Numbered from the stretch's first letter, positions 44,831 to 55,639 are shown. The stretch: DNA of 64,000 bases from Rathayibacter sp. SW19 (GCF_030866825.1 NZ_CP133020.1:2728001-2792000); one strand, 5' to 3'. A program made the numbers and translations. Notes: generated by a model from the sequence alone, not told the origin.

Positions 44831-45469
44831 ATGAGACTGACCAAGTTCGAACATGCTGCGTTGCTGCTTGAACAATCAGGCAAGAAGCTCTTTGTCGACC
44901 CCGGGTCCTTCACGACCGCGCTGACCGACACGGTGAACACGAGCGCCGTCGTCATCACGCACGAACACGCCGACCACTGGACGCCCGAGCAGCTGGGCCG
45001 AGTGCTCGAGATGAACCCCAATGTGCCGATCTATGGGCCGGCCGGCGTCGCAGCCGCCGCGAGCGACTTCGACATCATCACGGTCGCGGCAGGAGACACT
45101 GTCGAAGCCGGAGGGTTCACCCTGCGTTTCTTCGGCGGCAAGCACGCCGTCATCCATTCATCGATCCCCATCGTCGACAACCTCGGCGTGCTGATCAACG
45201 ATCAGCTGTACTACCCGGGGGACTCGTTCACCATCCCCGAGGGCGTCGAGGTCGACGTGCTCGCCGTGCCGTCAAGCGCGCCGTGGCTCAAGGCGGCCGA
45301 ATTCATGGACTACGTGCTCGCGGTCAAACCGAAGCGCAGCTTCCCGACGCACGAGATGGTCAACTCGGTAGCGGGCAAGAAAATGGCCAACGCGCGAATT
45401 GCCTGGGCAACCGAACAGAGTGGTGGCGAATTCTTCGCCCTGGAGCCCGGCGACACGCTCGATATCTGA
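44831..45469 (+). CDS. MBL-fold metal-dependent hydrolase
   Basis: This protein of about 212 residues belongs to the UlaG-like metallo-beta-lactamase fold: LTKFEHAALLLE at the N terminus, metal-binding ITHEHADHW, a central FGGKHAVIH, YYPGDSFTIPEG and a late FPTHEMVNS. The substrate is unknown. ATG at 44831 was preferred to the long upstream frame, which is antisense to the copper ATPase. It is divergent from that ATPase across a region with two CsoR-like palindromes. Confidence 0.88.
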   Translation: MRLTKFEHAALLLEQSGKKLFVDPGSFTTALTDTVNTSAVVITHEHADHWTPEQLGRVLEMNPNVPIYGPAGVAAAASDFDIITVAAGDTVEAGGFTLRFFGGKHAVIHSSIPIVDNLGVLINDQLYYPGDSFTIPEGVEVDVLAVPSSAPWLKAAEFMDYVLAVKPKRSFPTHEMVNSVAGKKMANARIAWATEQSGGEFFALEPGDTLDI

Positions 45470-45497
45470 GCACGTGCGCGGCTCGGCGCGTCGCTGC

Positions 45498-45938
45498 TCA
45501 CTCGGAGACGGGCTCCAGCACGAACAGCGGGATCTGCCGCGTCGTCCTCGTCTGATAGTCCGCATACGGCGGGTACGCCTCCACCGCCCGCGCCCACCAC
45601 AGCGTCTTCTCTTCGCCGACCGCCTCATGCGCGAGATAGTCGCGCTTGACCGGGCCGTCCTGCAGCTCGACCTGCGGGCTCTTGCGAATGTTGAAATACC
45701 ACACCGGATGCTTCGGCGCGCCGCCCATGGAGGCGACCACCGCGTAAGCGCCGTCGTGCTCGACCCGCATCAGCGGCGTTTTGCGCAGCTTGCCGCTCCT
45801 CGCGCCGACCGTGGTCAGAATGATCACAGCCAGCCGGCCCAGCGTCACGCCTTGGGTGCCACCGGAACTTTCGTAGAGTTCCACCTGCTCGCGAGAGCGC
45901 TTCACCGAGCTGGGTTCGTATTCACCGACGAGTGGCAT
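45498..45938 (-). CDS. Deazaflavin (F420)-dependent nitroreductase-family protein
   Basis: This 146-residue member of the split beta-barrel Ddn/FDOR family uses reduced F420. Characteristic features are LTTVGARSGKLRKTPLMRVEHDGAYAVVAS in split form, then GGAPKHPVWYFNIRKSPQVELQDG. The F420-binding pattern supports use of the cofactor imported and modified by neighbouring genes. The reduced substrate is unknown. Confidence 0.88.
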   Translation of the reverse strand: MPLVGEYEPSSVKRSREQVELYESSGGTQGVTLGRLAVIILTTVGARSGKLRKTPLMRVEHDGAYAVVASMGGAPKHPVWYFNIRKSPQVELQDGPVKRDYLAHEAVGEEKTLWWARAVEAYPPYADYQTRTTRQIPLFVLEPVSE

Positions 45939-45979
45939 GGTTCAACTTTATCGCCGTGGCGCGATTCATGACTTCGAGC

Positions 45980-46462
45980 TCAGACGCGCTCGAGACGAAA
46001 GATCCGGATGACGCGACCGGCCGCTCGTTCATATTGACGATAGCCTGGCCAGTTGGCTTCGAGGAGTGCCCACACGGCCTCCCGCTCGTCGTCTTCGACC
46101 AGACGCGCATGCACCCGAATGCGCCGCCCGCGGACGCTGACAGCAGCATCCGGATGTGCGAGGAGGTTCCCCGTCCATGCCGGATGCTCGGCGCGTGCGA
46201 AGTTGCTCCCGGTCACCAGCAGATTGCCGGCGCCATCCGGCCAGTACATGAGCGTGGTGTCGCGCGGTAGACCGGACTTGACCCCCACCGTGTGCAATAC
46301 CAGAGACGGAACGAGGAGACCGCTCAATTGCAGCCGACCCCCGGTGAGCAGCCGCATGCCGCGCTCCAGCGGAGGCATCACGACGGGGCCGACGCGACGG
46401 AACGCTCGTGTGCGCGAGATGCACGCGACCGCGCGTCGCACCTCGTGCGCAAGTGAGGGCAT
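45980..46462 (-). CDS. Second deazaflavin-dependent (F420) reductase
   Basis: A product of about 160 residues shows the same family plan: LVLHTVGVKSGLPRDTTLMYWPDGAGNLLVTGS, split, then RAEHPAWTGNLLAHPDAAVSVRGRRIRVHA. ATG at 46462 (MPSLAHEVRR) was selected because homology begins there; the frame extends upstream to 46975 but overlaps the divergent transporter gene. Tandem with the first FDOR gene, 41 bases apart. Confidence 0.85.
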   Translation of the reverse strand: MPSLAHEVRRAVACISRTRAFRRVGPVVMPPLERGMRLLTGGRLQLSGLLVPSLVLHTVGVKSGLPRDTTLMYWPDGAGNLLVTGSNFARAEHPAWTGNLLAHPDAAVSVRGRRIRVHARLVEDDEREAVWALLEANWPGYRQYERAAGRVIRIFRLERV

Positions 46463-46636
46463 CCACCCATTGTCGCGCACTGGATGCAACGCGAGCAGCG
46501 CTGTCGTAGACTTTTGGCAGCGACCCCCGGCTGTATTTGGCACGGTGCGCCGACTCCGGATTGGGGCGGCAGGTCTCGCAGTGTTGTGTTGTCCTGTGTT
46601 GCCTGCCCAGATTTGTCCCCCGTCTCGAAAGTTGTC

Positions 46637-47632
46637 ATGCGCGCACCAATCCGAACCGTATCTTTCGTCGGCGCAGCCGCGCTCGCGCTCATTCTCAGCG
46701 GATGTTCGGCGGCCGCGAGCGAACAATCCGTGGCGTCCGCGTCCGCAACGGTGTCGCCTGCGGCATCCGGGCCGATCGACAATTGCGGCACCACGGTGAC
46801 GGTCGGCGCCGCGCCGAAGCGGATTGTGACGATCAAATCCTCCACGACGGAACTGCTGCTCGCCCTCGGATTGGGCAAGCGCATCGTGGGCTCGGCATTC
46901 CTCGACGGTCCGATTCCGGCCTCGCTCGCCGGCCACGGGACGCCGAAGGTGATCAGTGACTTCCTGCCCGGGCAAGAGGCGGTGCTTGCCTTACAGCCAG
47001 ACTTCATTTACGCCGGCTGGGAGTCGAATTTCTCCGCAGACGGTGTGGGCGAGCGCGCGTCGCTCGCCCAGCTCGGCATCGGCACCTACGTGTCGCCGTC
47101 GGCGTGCAAGGAAGCCGCGTTCATGCCGGATCCGCTCACGTTCGACACCGTGTTCACTGAGATCGATCAGGCCGGCCGAGTTTTCGGTGCGAGTGCTGCG
47201 GCGCAGAAGCTCGTGACGCAGCAAAAGGCGCAACTGCATGCGCTCACACCGCCGAAGAAGACGGTCAGTGCACTCTGGTACTCCAGCGGCAGCACGACAC
47301 CGTACGTCGGTGCCGGTATCGGGGCACCCGAGATGATCATGCGGGCGTCTGGGCTGAAGAACGTGTTCTCGAACGTGCACGACACCTGGAGTTCGGTGAG
47401 CTGGGAGGCGGTCGCAGCAGCGAACCCGCACGTCATCGTGGTCGTCGATGCGGACTGGAACACCGCGAAATCGAAGATCAGTGCATTGGAGGCCAACCCG
47501 GTCACCAAGAATCTCGACGCCGTTGTCAACCATCGTTTCATCGTGTTGCCGTTCGCCTCGACTGAGGCCGGCGTTCGCAATGTGCAAGCGGCTGCCAGCG
47601 TCATCCAGCAGTTGAAGAAGGTCGACGGGTGA
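46637..47632 (+). CDS. Putative F420-0 ABC transporter, substrate-binding lipoprotein
   Basis: This is a periplasmic-binding-protein type lipoprotein with signal peptide and lipobox LILSGC near residue 22. The mature protein is a class III binding protein (TVTVGAAPKRIVTIKSSTTELLLALGLG; ISDFLPGQEAVLALQPD), like BtuF/FhuD. The three-gene cassette with cofE and F420-dependent enzymes nearby matches the actinobacterial cassette proposed to import F420-0. ATG at 46637 was chosen for the signal peptide. Stop overlaps the permease start (GTGA). Confidence 0.85.
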   Translation: MRAPIRTVSFVGAAALALILSGCSAAASEQSVASASATVSPAASGPIDNCGTTVTVGAAPKRIVTIKSSTTELLLALGLGKRIVGSAFLDGPIPASLAGHGTPKVISDFLPGQEAVLALQPDFIYAGWESNFSADGVGERASLAQLGIGTYVSPSACKEAAFMPDPLTFDTVFTEIDQAGRVFGASAAAQKLVTQQKAQLHALTPPKKTVSALWYSSGSTTPYVGAGIGAPEMIMRASGLKNVFSNVHDTWSSVSWEAVAAANPHVIVVVDADWNTAKSKISALEANPVTKNLDAVVNHRFIVLPFASTEAGVRNVQAAASVIQQLKKVDG

Positions 47633-48671
47633 GCGTCGCGACGGCCGTTCTGACGCACGCTCGGCGTTCCAACAAGGCCGCGGGGTGGACCCTGGCCTTG
47701 GCGATCACCCTTGTGGTCATCGGCTGCGTCGCTGTCACGATCGGGCCCGCCGGAATCAGCCTGGACGATGTCGCCAGAAGCATCGGCCACCACCTCGGCA
47801 TCCCCGGCGTGGCCGCGCCACCGCTGCTGACGGACTCGATCGTCTGGCAGTTGCGTCTGCCTCGCGTGCTCACGGCCGCGGCCGTCGGTGCGGGCCTTGC
47901 GATCAGCGGGGCGGTCATGCAGTCGATCACTCGCAACCCGCTGGCGGATCCGTACCTGCTCGGCGTCTCATCCGGCGCAAGCCTTGGCGCCGTCGCCGTC
48001 TTGATCCTCGGTGTGTCGTTCGCGCTGCCGGCAGCCGCATTCGTGGGAGCGTTCGTGGCGCTTATCGCCACACTGTCGATTGCGAAGTCGGGCGGGTCGC
48101 TGTCCACGGGTCGACTGGTGCTCGCCGGTCTCGCGATTGCACAACTGTGCGCGGCCGGCACCGCGTTCGTCATCTTCTGGTCGGCGAAGGGAGACTCGTA
48201 CCGTGACATCCTCAACTGGCTTCTCGGCTCGCTGGCCGGTGCCACGTGGACCTCGACACTGATCGCCTGGTCCGCCCTCGTTGTGATCGGCGTGCTGATC
48301 GTTGCCGCGGCGCCGCGACTGGATGCCTTCGCATTCGGGGACACGTCGGCCGCCTCACTCGGCGTCAACGTCAACGCCACCCGCTGGATGTTCCTCGGCG
48401 CTGTCGCCTTGCTGACCGGGGCGATGGTCGCCGTCAGCGGCGCGATCGGCTTCATCGGGTTGATCCTGCCGCATATGGTGCGCGGGCTGGCCGGGCCGGG
48501 GCACCGTCAGCTGATCCCGGCAGCAGCACTGGCCGGCGCCGCGTTTCTAGTCATCGCGGACACCCTTGCCCGCACCGTGTTCGATCCGCGAGAACTGCCG
48601 GTCGGCATCGTCACGGCGATCATCGGTGTTCCGGTCTTCATCGTGCTGATTCGAAGCAGAAGGGTCGCCAC

Positions 48672-48675
<4 letters not shown>
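47629..48675 (+). CDS. Putative F420-0 ABC transporter, permease (FecCD family)
   Basis: The 348-residue FecCD/BtuC-type permease has about nine or ten membrane helices, with RLPRVLTAAAVGAGLAISGAVMQ, NPLADPYLLGVSSGASLGA and the cytoplasmic coupling region GFIGLILPHMVRGLAGPGHR. The GTG start overlaps the binding-protein stop and the end overlaps the ATPase start. Assigned to F420-0 uptake by gene context; siderophore or cobalamin uptake would be the alternative by family alone. Confidence 0.86.
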
Positions 48676-49535
<860 letters not shown>

Positions 49536-50310
49536 CCCTGCGAGTATCCCTGTGCCTGCGCCTCAGCACTGCCGAGCCGGAACATGTCGGACTCGCCCGT
49601 GCGCACGATCGAACGCGCGCCCGGCCCATCGTCGGCCGTGACCAGCCGGGCCAACCCGCGCACGAAAGCCACCGGATGACCTCCCGTTTTTCCTTTGACC
49701 AGGTCGGTCATGCCTGCAATTTCGTCCGCGACCGCCGGGGCAGTGACAGCCAGCACTCGCCCCGCGCCATCCAGCACCCCTCGGAGGTCATCGACGACGA
49801 CGACCCCAGCTGCGCCGATGGCGACATCCGTCTGACCGACGCGCCAGGGGCGCCCCAGCGTGTCCGTGATCACGACGCCGAGCCGCAGCCCGAAGCGGGA
49901 CTGCAACGCAGCGCGGAGGGCGCAAGCGGTCGCATCCGGATCCACAGGGAGAAGCAGCACCGTGCCGAGCGCCGTGTTGCTCGCGTCGACGCCCGCCGCC
50001 GCCGCGACAATGCCGAGCCGGTTCTCGACGATGCGAGTCACCCCGTTCGCATGCGCACGGGTTGCCACGACGCGCACCGTCTCGCCCGTGATTGCATCTT
50101 CACGATCCATCGCGGCGACGATGCGCCCTTCAGCCTTCGAGACGATCTTGCTCGTGACGCTGAGGATGTCCCCGTCGACGAGAGCGCATTCAGGCTCGTG
50201 CGCGGCTGCCGCGTCGACGGCGTCACCGATCAACCGCGCGAGGTCGTCACCCGGCCGCACCTCAGGAACACCCTCAAGTGCCCAGGTCTGCACGAAGGCT
50301 GCCAGGCCGC

Positions 50311-51315
50311 TCATCGTGCGAGTTTCGGCAACACGTCACGACCGAACACGTCGATCCACTCGCGCTGATTACGGCCGACGTTGTGCAGATAGATGCGGTC
50401 GAAGCCAACATCGACGAAGCGCTGGATCGCCGCCCGGTGCACGTCGGGGTCGGCTGAGATCACCATCCGGCCCTCGAAGTCCTCCGGCCGCACGTGCTTG
50501 GCGAGCTGTTCGAACTCGAACGGTGAGCGGATGTCCGCCTTCGGAAACCGCATGCCGCCGTTAGGCCATTCACGCAGCGCGTTCGCGAGGGCCAGCTCAT
50601 CGGTCTGCGCCCAACTCAGATGCAACTGCAACACTTTCGGAGCTTGCGACGGATCCTTGCCCGCTTCACGCGCACCGGCGTCGAATCGCGACATCAACCC
50701 GCCGACTTTCTCCAATGGTGCGCCGACAGTGATCAACCCGTCCGCGTGCCGACCCGCCCGCTTGGCGGTCACCGGTCCGGCTGTCGCAACGAGAATGTCC
50801 GGGGCGGTCTCCGGCATGGTCCACAGCCGAGTCGACTCGAGTTTGAAGTGCGGGCCCGCGTGCTTCACGTCGTTGCCGGAAAGCGAACCGGAAAACAGCT
50901 TCGAAATGACTTCGACCGCCTCGAACATGCGATTGATGCGTTCCGGAGCCTCGGGCCAGTAAGCGCCGACGATGTGCTCGTTCAGCGCCTCCCCCGAGCC
51001 GACACCCAGCCAATGCCGCCCCGGATACATCGCCCCGAGCGTCGCGGATGCCTGCGCCAGCATCGCAGGATGCCAGCGGAAACTCGGCGTGGTGACCCCT
51101 GGCCCGAAATCCCCGTGGGTGCGTTCTCCGATCGCGGCCAGTACACTCCACACGAAAGAGGCCTGCCCCTGCGCCGGAACCCACGGCTGAAAGTGGTCGG
51201 CGGCCATCACTCCCGAGAACCCGTGCGACTCGGCATACGCACTCAGCTCAACGGCCTCCATCGGCGCGAACTGCTCCAACATCGCCGCATAGCCGATGGT
51301 CAGTGGAAAGGACAT
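50311..51315 (-). CDS. LLM-class F420-dependent oxidoreductase
   Basis: This luciferase-like TIM-barrel enzyme of 334 residues starts IGYAAMLEQFAPMEAVELSAYAESHGF and contains AADHFQPW, GPGVTTPSFRWHPAMLAQASATLG, LGVGSGEALNEH, and RMFEAVEVI, which resemble the F420-dependent glucose-6-phosphate dehydrogenase group (TIGR03557-like). The specific substrate is uncertain. ATG at 51315 lies five bases after the fabH stop and the stop overlaps cofE, so fabH, this gene and cofE form one operon. Confidence 0.9.
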   Translation of the reverse strand: MSFPLTIGYAAMLEQFAPMEAVELSAYAESHGFSGVMAADHFQPWVPAQGQASFVWSVLAAIGERTHGDFGPGVTTPSFRWHPAMLAQASATLGAMYPGRHWLGVGSGEALNEHIVGAYWPEAPERINRMFEAVEVISKLFSGSLSGNDVKHAGPHFKLESTRLWTMPETAPDILVATAGPVTAKRAGRHADGLITVGAPLEKVGGLMSRFDAGAREAGKDPSQAPKVLQLHLSWAQTDELALANALREWPNGGMRFPKADIRSPFEFEQLAKHVRPEDFEGRMVISADPDVHRAAIQRFVDVGFDRIYLHNVGRNQREWIDVFGRDVLPKLAR

Positions 51316-51320
51316 CGCCG

Positions 51321-52283
51321 CTACCTCTGGGGGGTCATGACGACCTGCCCGGCGTAGGCGAAACCCCCGCCGAACCCGAACAACAGTGCGGGCGCGTCGG
51401 CAGGGATTCTGCCGGCGTGCCACCATTTCGAGAGCCCGAGCGGGATGCTCGCAGCAGACGTGTTACCTGATTCGATCACATCCGTCACGACGATTTTCGA
51501 CTCGAGCCCGAGCTGCTTGGCGAGAGGTTCGATGATGCGCAGGTTGGCCTGGTGCGGCACGAACACCTCGATGTCCTCGAGCGTGAGCCCGGCCTGCTCC
51601 ACCGCCGATCGGGCGTGTGCTGCCGCCTCCGTGATCGCCCAGCGGAAGATCGCTCGGCCGTCCTGCGTGAAGTGGTTTTCCGGCATTTCGACTTCGATGG
51701 CATGCGACAGTGTCGGCTCTGACCCCCACACCACGGGTCCGACTCGCGGATCAGCTGTCGCAGCGAGCACGAATGCACCGGCGCCGTCTGCGGTCAGAAC
51801 GCAGGTCGCGCGGTCGGTCCAATCGGTGATGGCCGACAACTTCTCCGCCCCGATCACGAGTACTGTACGCACCGAGCCCGCCCGAATCGCGTTGTCGGCA
51901 AGCGCCATCGCGTGCTCGAACCCGGAGCAGGCGACGTTCACGTCGATGATCACCGGTGAACGCGCGCCGAGTGCGGCGGCGACCCGTCCGGCGGCGTTTG
52001 GGCTGTGATCGAGCATCGACGTCGAGGCGACAATGATCATGTCGACATCGGCGATCTCGAGTGCTGCGTCTGCCAGTGCGTTCCTGGCGGCATTCGTCGC
52101 GAGCTCCGGCACCGATTCGTCATCACGAGCGATATGGCGGGTGCGGATGCCTGTGCGCGTCTGAATCCACTCGTCGGTCGTGTCGACCATGCCTGCGAGT
52201 TCCTGATTGGTCAGCACGCGCTCCGGCTGGTAATGGCCGAGGCCGACGATCCGAGAACCCGGTACGGTCGATGTCTGTCGCAT
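51321..52283 (-). CDS. Beta-ketoacyl-ACP synthase III (FabH-like)
   Basis: This KAS III condensing enzyme has the Cys-His-Asn triad: Cys in VNVACSGFEHA, His in VPHQANLRI and Asn in ESGNTSAASIPLGLS; the N terminus IVGLGHYQPERVLTN and ITDWTDRATCVLTADGAGA fit. It normally starts fatty-acid synthesis by joining acyl-CoA to malonyl-ACP. It lies outside a fab cluster, upstream of the LLM and cofE genes, so a specialised role is possible. Divergent from the small gene at 52322. Confidence 0.92.
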   Translation of the reverse strand: MRQTSTVPGSRIVGLGHYQPERVLTNQELAGMVDTTDEWIQTRTGIRTRHIARDDESVPELATNAARNALADAALEIADVDMIIVASTSMLDHSPNAAGRVAAALGARSPVIIDVNVACSGFEHAMALADNAIRAGSVRTVLVIGAEKLSAITDWTDRATCVLTADGAGAFVLAATADPRVGPVVWGSEPTLSHAIEVEMPENHFTQDGRAIFRWAITEAAAHARSAVEQAGLTLEDIEVFVPHQANLRIIEPLAKQLGLESKIVVTDVIESGNTSAASIPLGLSKWWHAGRIPADAPALLFGFGGGFAYAGQVVMTPQR

Positions 52284-52321
52284 CTGGCCATTATGCCGCC
52301 CCGCCGCCCTAAGCTGGCGCT

Positions 52322-52561
52322 ATGGCAGACCCGGTGCAACTCATCCAGGGGGTTGCCATCGGCACCCGGATGACGGTGCGCACGCGCATCGCAGGCGGAT
52401 TCACCGACGCGCTCGGCTACCTGCGCGACCGTTCGGCGAGTCAGTGCGTGATCGAAACACGGCACGGCACCGTTACCCTCGCTCTGCACGATGTCACTGC
52501 CGCAAAGGTCGTGCCGCCACCGCCGCCGCCGCGCCCGCCGCGGTACCCCCCGCTGCTCTAA
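52322..52561 (+). CDS. Small conserved protein with poly-proline tail
   Basis: This 79-residue protein begins VQLIQGVAIGTRMTVRTRIAGGFTDALG in split form, a compact beta-rich region like the N-terminal part of some actinobacterial acetyltransferase-associated proteins. It ends with seven consecutive prolines followed by RPPRYPP. No catalytic motif is visible. It is divergent from fabH and convergent with the HdeD-like gene. Confidence 0.6.
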   Translation: MADPVQLIQGVAIGTRMTVRTRIAGGFTDALGYLRDRSASQCVIETRHGTVTLALHDVTAAKVVPPPPPPRPPRYPPLL

Positions 52562-52577
52562 CCGGGAGCGCGGCTAC

Positions 52578-53156
52578 TCACCAGGCTGTCGTGGGTGCCC
52601 GTCGCGGCAAGGTCAGCAACGACATGATGCTGATGGCGATCAGCAGGATTGCTCCGACGACGACGAACGCCTGCAACGTCAGCACCGGCAGGGTCAGCGC
52701 GACAAGCCCGGCGAGGAGTGAAAACAGCCCGCCGATCACGCCGAACCAGCGCGGATAAATGGTGCGTGCCGCGGCCCCGATCAAGTCGATCACGCCGTTG
52801 GCGATCCAGCCGACGCCGATCACAAAGGCCAACAAGACGATCGATTGCGTTGGATCGGCGATGCACATGACGCCTGCTACAAGGATCAGGAGCCCGAGCA
52901 GGCCGATCAGAAAGCGTTGGCCGCCGCGGACATGCCTGGACACCATTGCGGCGGAAATGCGCACGATTCCGGCAACGATCAAATACGCGCCGAACAGCAC
53001 TCCGATCAGTACCAGGGTGGCGTCCTGCCAGATCAAGGCCATGACCCCGACAATGATTCCTACGACAGCGATGGTGAGCGTCTCGCCCCGATGGAGCTGC
53101 AGCGAGAAGCCCGGCTTCAGATTGAGCGGCGGTTGGGTCGGAATAGAGGATGGCAT
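52578..53156 (-). CDS. HdeD/DUF308-family membrane protein
   Basis: The protein of about 192 residues has six membrane helices grouped in three hairpins, the DUF308 repeat, with GVLFGAYLIVAGIVRI, ADPTQSIVLLAFVIGVGWIANGVIDLIG in split form and a C-terminal basic tail. E. coli HdeD contributes to acid resistance; the function here is unknown. ATG at 53156 was chosen over a longer frame to 53234 since homology begins after it. Confidence 0.82.
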   Translation of the reverse strand: MPSSIPTQPPLNLKPGFSLQLHRGETLTIAVVGIIVGVMALIWQDATLVLIGVLFGAYLIVAGIVRISAAMVSRHVRGGQRFLIGLLGLLILVAGVMCIADPTQSIVLLAFVIGVGWIANGVIDLIGAAARTIYPRWFGVIGGLFSLLAGLVALTLPVLTLQAFVVVGAILLIAISIMSLLTLPRRAPTTAW

Positions 53157-53271
53157 CACGGTCGTTGCTCCTTCCGCTGACCGGGCACGTGTGCATTGGC
53201 GTGAACTCGGCCCGACTTCAGCCTGACTCCCCACGCGCCGGATTGCAATGCGCGGTTTTGTTCGAGATCAG

Positions 53272-54294
53272 TCAGGCGCCCACATCGATCAACACTTTGC
53301 CGACGGCGCCCACTTCGACCGCACGGTGCGCGTCGGCTGTGCGCGAGAGCGGAAAGCGGATGAGTGGCAGCCCGGAGGCCTCACCGACGTGCAGCGCGCC
53401 ATCCGCCACAGCTTCGCTGACTGCAGCCACCGCGGCATCCTTCTCGGCCACCGTCGTCGTGTACGTGAGGATGAACTGGTACCGAACATTCTTGGTCATG
53501 TTCGCGCGCACCGGCAGTGCGAGCACGGCACCCGTGTCCGCCGCGTACAGCGCGATGGTGCCATTCGGAGCGATCACACTCTGGTCCAGTTCGAGGTTCG
53601 CGAGCGGGTTCACCTCGACGATGATGTCGACCCCATCGGGGCGGATGCCGCGGATCCCGGCTTCCACATCCGCCTCTCGATAATTGATGACGTGCTGCGC
53701 GCCGGCACGCGCGGCGAGTGCCGCCTTCTGCGCGCTGCTCACTGTCGTGATCACGGTGGCACCGGCCCAGCAGGCCAATTCGATGGCGGCATGGCCGACA
53801 GCGCCGGCGCCGCCCGTCACGAGCACGGTTCGACCGCTCAAGCTCCCTGCCGCGAGTTGCGCGGGCGCGTGCTCGAATGCTGTCAGCGCCCGATGGGCGG
53901 TCAGCGCAGGAATGCCGAGCGCGGCGCCGAGGTCGAACGAGGCAGGACCAGGCAGCGCGACGACCTGTCGTGCGGGCAGTGTCACGTATTCCTGCGCCGT
54001 ACCCCCGCCGGGATACTGCGCGGCATCCCACACCCAAACCCGGTCGCCTGGCGCGAAATCGACCACACCGTCACCGACCGCGTCGACGATGCCGGCGCCG
54101 TCTTGGCCCGGCACCTGCGGTTGCGGCAGCGCAGTTCCGTCACCTGCTCCTCGACGCGATTTCCAGTCCGTCGGGTTCACGCCGGCAACCACGATCCGCA
54201 CCCTCACCTCGCGGGGGCCGACCGCAGGCAGTTCCCTCTCGACAAGTCGCAAAACCTCTGCACCGCCCGTGCGGTTGTACTCCACGGCTTGCAT
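53272..54294 (-). CDS. Zinc-free quinone oxidoreductase (MDR superfamily)
   Basis: This NADPH:quinone reductase-like MDR protein has GVNPTDWKSRRG, PGQDGAGIVDAVGDGV, the Rossmann motif VLVTGGAGAVGHAAIELA and INYREADVE. The cysteines that bind structural zinc in alcohol dehydrogenases are absent. ATG at 54294 (MQAVEYNRTG) was chosen. The substrate is unknown. It is divergent from the FAD-dependent oxidoreductase gene. Confidence 0.9.
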   Translation of the reverse strand: MQAVEYNRTGGAEVLRLVERELPAVGPREVRVRIVVAGVNPTDWKSRRGAGDGTALPQPQVPGQDGAGIVDAVGDGVVDFAPGDRVWVWDAAQYPGGGTAQEYVTLPARQVVALPGPASFDLGAALGIPALTAHRALTAFEHAPAQLAAGSLSGRTVLVTGGAGAVGHAAIELACWAGATVITTVSSAQKAALAARAGAQHVINYREADVEAGIRGIRPDGVDIIVEVNPLANLELDQSVIAPNGTIALYAADTGAVLALPVRANMTKNVRYQFILTYTTTVAEKDAAVAAVSEAVADGALHVGEASGLPLIRFPLSRTADAHRAVEVGAVGKVLIDVGA

Positions 54295-54391
54295 ATCGTG
54301 CGCTCCCTCTGATCGGTGCGACGACTGCACCGCGTTCGTCTATTCTCCGACACGATGCCAGGATGAGAAGTATCCAACGAAGGGATCAGCA

Positions 54392-55639
54392 GTGGCCGGC
54401 CTGGATCACGTCGTCATCGTCGGGGCGGGCATGGTCGGCCTGTCTACGGGATATTTTCTACAAGAGCACGGGGTGCGCGTCACGATCGTGGAACGGACCG
54501 CAGTCAACGCCGGCTCGTCCTGGGGCAACGCGGGTTGGATTGCGCCAGCTTTGACAATCCCACTTCCGGAGCCTGCTGTGCTTGCCTACGGCATCAGTGC
54601 CGTGATGCGCCCATCTGCGCCGCTGTACATTCCGTTCACTTTGAGTCCGAAGCTGTTGCGCTTTCTGGTGGGCTTCGCCCGGCACTGCACTCCCGGCTTC
54701 TGGCGATCATCGATGGCGGTCTACGCCGAAGTTGCCGGCATGGCAATGGACGCGTTCGACGAGCTCACGAATGGCGGCGTCGCAGAACAGACACAGCTCG
54801 CCGAACCGTTTCTCGCCGGATTCGCCACTGAGAAGGAGCGAGCGGGCTTGCTCGATGAGTTCAACGGCATTGTTGCAGCGGGCGGTGCCGTTGACTACGA
54901 ACTGTCGGACGGCGACGAGTTGCGTCAGCTTGAACCGGCCCTTGGGCCGGGAGTGAAATTCGGTGTGAAGCTGCACGGGCAGCACTTCATCAATCCGCCG
55001 AAGTTCGTCGAGGCGTTGGCCGGGGCAGTGCGCAAGCGCGGTGCCGAGATCGTGACCGGATTCGATGTGACGCACGTGCGTGACCGAGGCCGCTCTGGCG
55101 TCGAGATCGTGCCCGCCTCGGGAGAACCGGTCGCCGCGGATGCCGTCGTGATCGCATCCGGAACCTGGTTGGGCGCGTTGGCGCACCCGTACGGAGTGCG
55201 AGAACTCGTGCAAGCCGGGCGCGGATACAGCTTCACCGTCGTACCGGATGCGATGCCGACCCGACCGATCTACTTTCCCGCCGCGCGCGTCGCGTGCACG
55301 CCGCTCGGAGACCGCTTCCGGGTCAGCGGAATGATGGAGTTCCGCTCAGCGGAGGCACCGCTTGACCCGCGCAGAATCAGCGCGGTCATGAACGCGGCGA
55401 AGCCGATGTTCACCGGGATCGACTGGGCGGACCGGCGCGAGGAGTGGGTCGGTTCGCGGCCGTGCACCCCGGATGGGCTCCCATTGATCGGTGAGACCCA
55501 CTCACCGCGCGTGCACGTGGCAGGAGGTCACGGCATGTGGGGCATCACGCTCGGTCCGCTCACCGGCAAGTTCCTGGCCGAGGCGATGACGGGCGGCACC
55601 GTACCGGACGTGTACCGTAGATTCGATCCGCTTCGCTAA
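54392..55639 (+). CDS. FAD-dependent oxidoreductase, DadA-like
   Basis: The 415-residue protein has the dinucleotide motif VVIVGAGMVGLSTGYFLQ, then SSWGNAGWI, VIASGTWLGALA and a C-terminal PDGLPLIGETHSPRVHVAGGHGMWGIT in split form, typical of D-amino-acid dehydrogenase / glycine oxidase-like DAO enzymes. GTG at 54392 is preceded by GAAGGG. The longer upstream frame is antisense to the MDR gene and was rejected. A D-amino acid substrate is likely but not proven. Confidence 0.9.
   Translation: MAGLDHVVIVGAGMVGLSTGYFLQEHGVRVTIVERTAVNAGSSWGNAGWIAPALTIPLPEPAVLAYGISAVMRPSAPLYIPFTLSPKLLRFLVGFARHCTPGFWRSSMAVYAEVAGMAMDAFDELTNGGVAEQTQLAEPFLAGFATEKERAGLLDEFNGIVAAGGAVDYELSDGDELRQLEPALGPGVKFGVKLHGQHFINPPKFVEALAGAVRKRGAEIVTGFDVTHVRDRGRSGVEIVPASGEPVAADAVVIASGTWLGALAHPYGVRELVQAGRGYSFTVVPDAMPTRPIYFPAARVACTPLGDRFRVSGMMEFRSAEAPLDPRRISAVMNAAKPMFTGIDWADRREEWVGSRPCTPDGLPLIGETHSPRVHVAGGHGMWGITLGPLTGKFLAEAMTGGTVPDVYRRFDPLR

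Noticed and set aside
46463..46975. N-terminal extension of the second F420 reductase
   Set aside because: The extension overlaps the divergent transporter lipoprotein gene and its signal peptide, and homology starts only at the ATG at 46462.
53684..54391. N-terminal extension of the DadA-like protein
   Set aside because: This stretch is antisense to the quinone oxidoreductase gene; the nucleotide-binding motif begins just after GTG 54392, which has a ribosome site.
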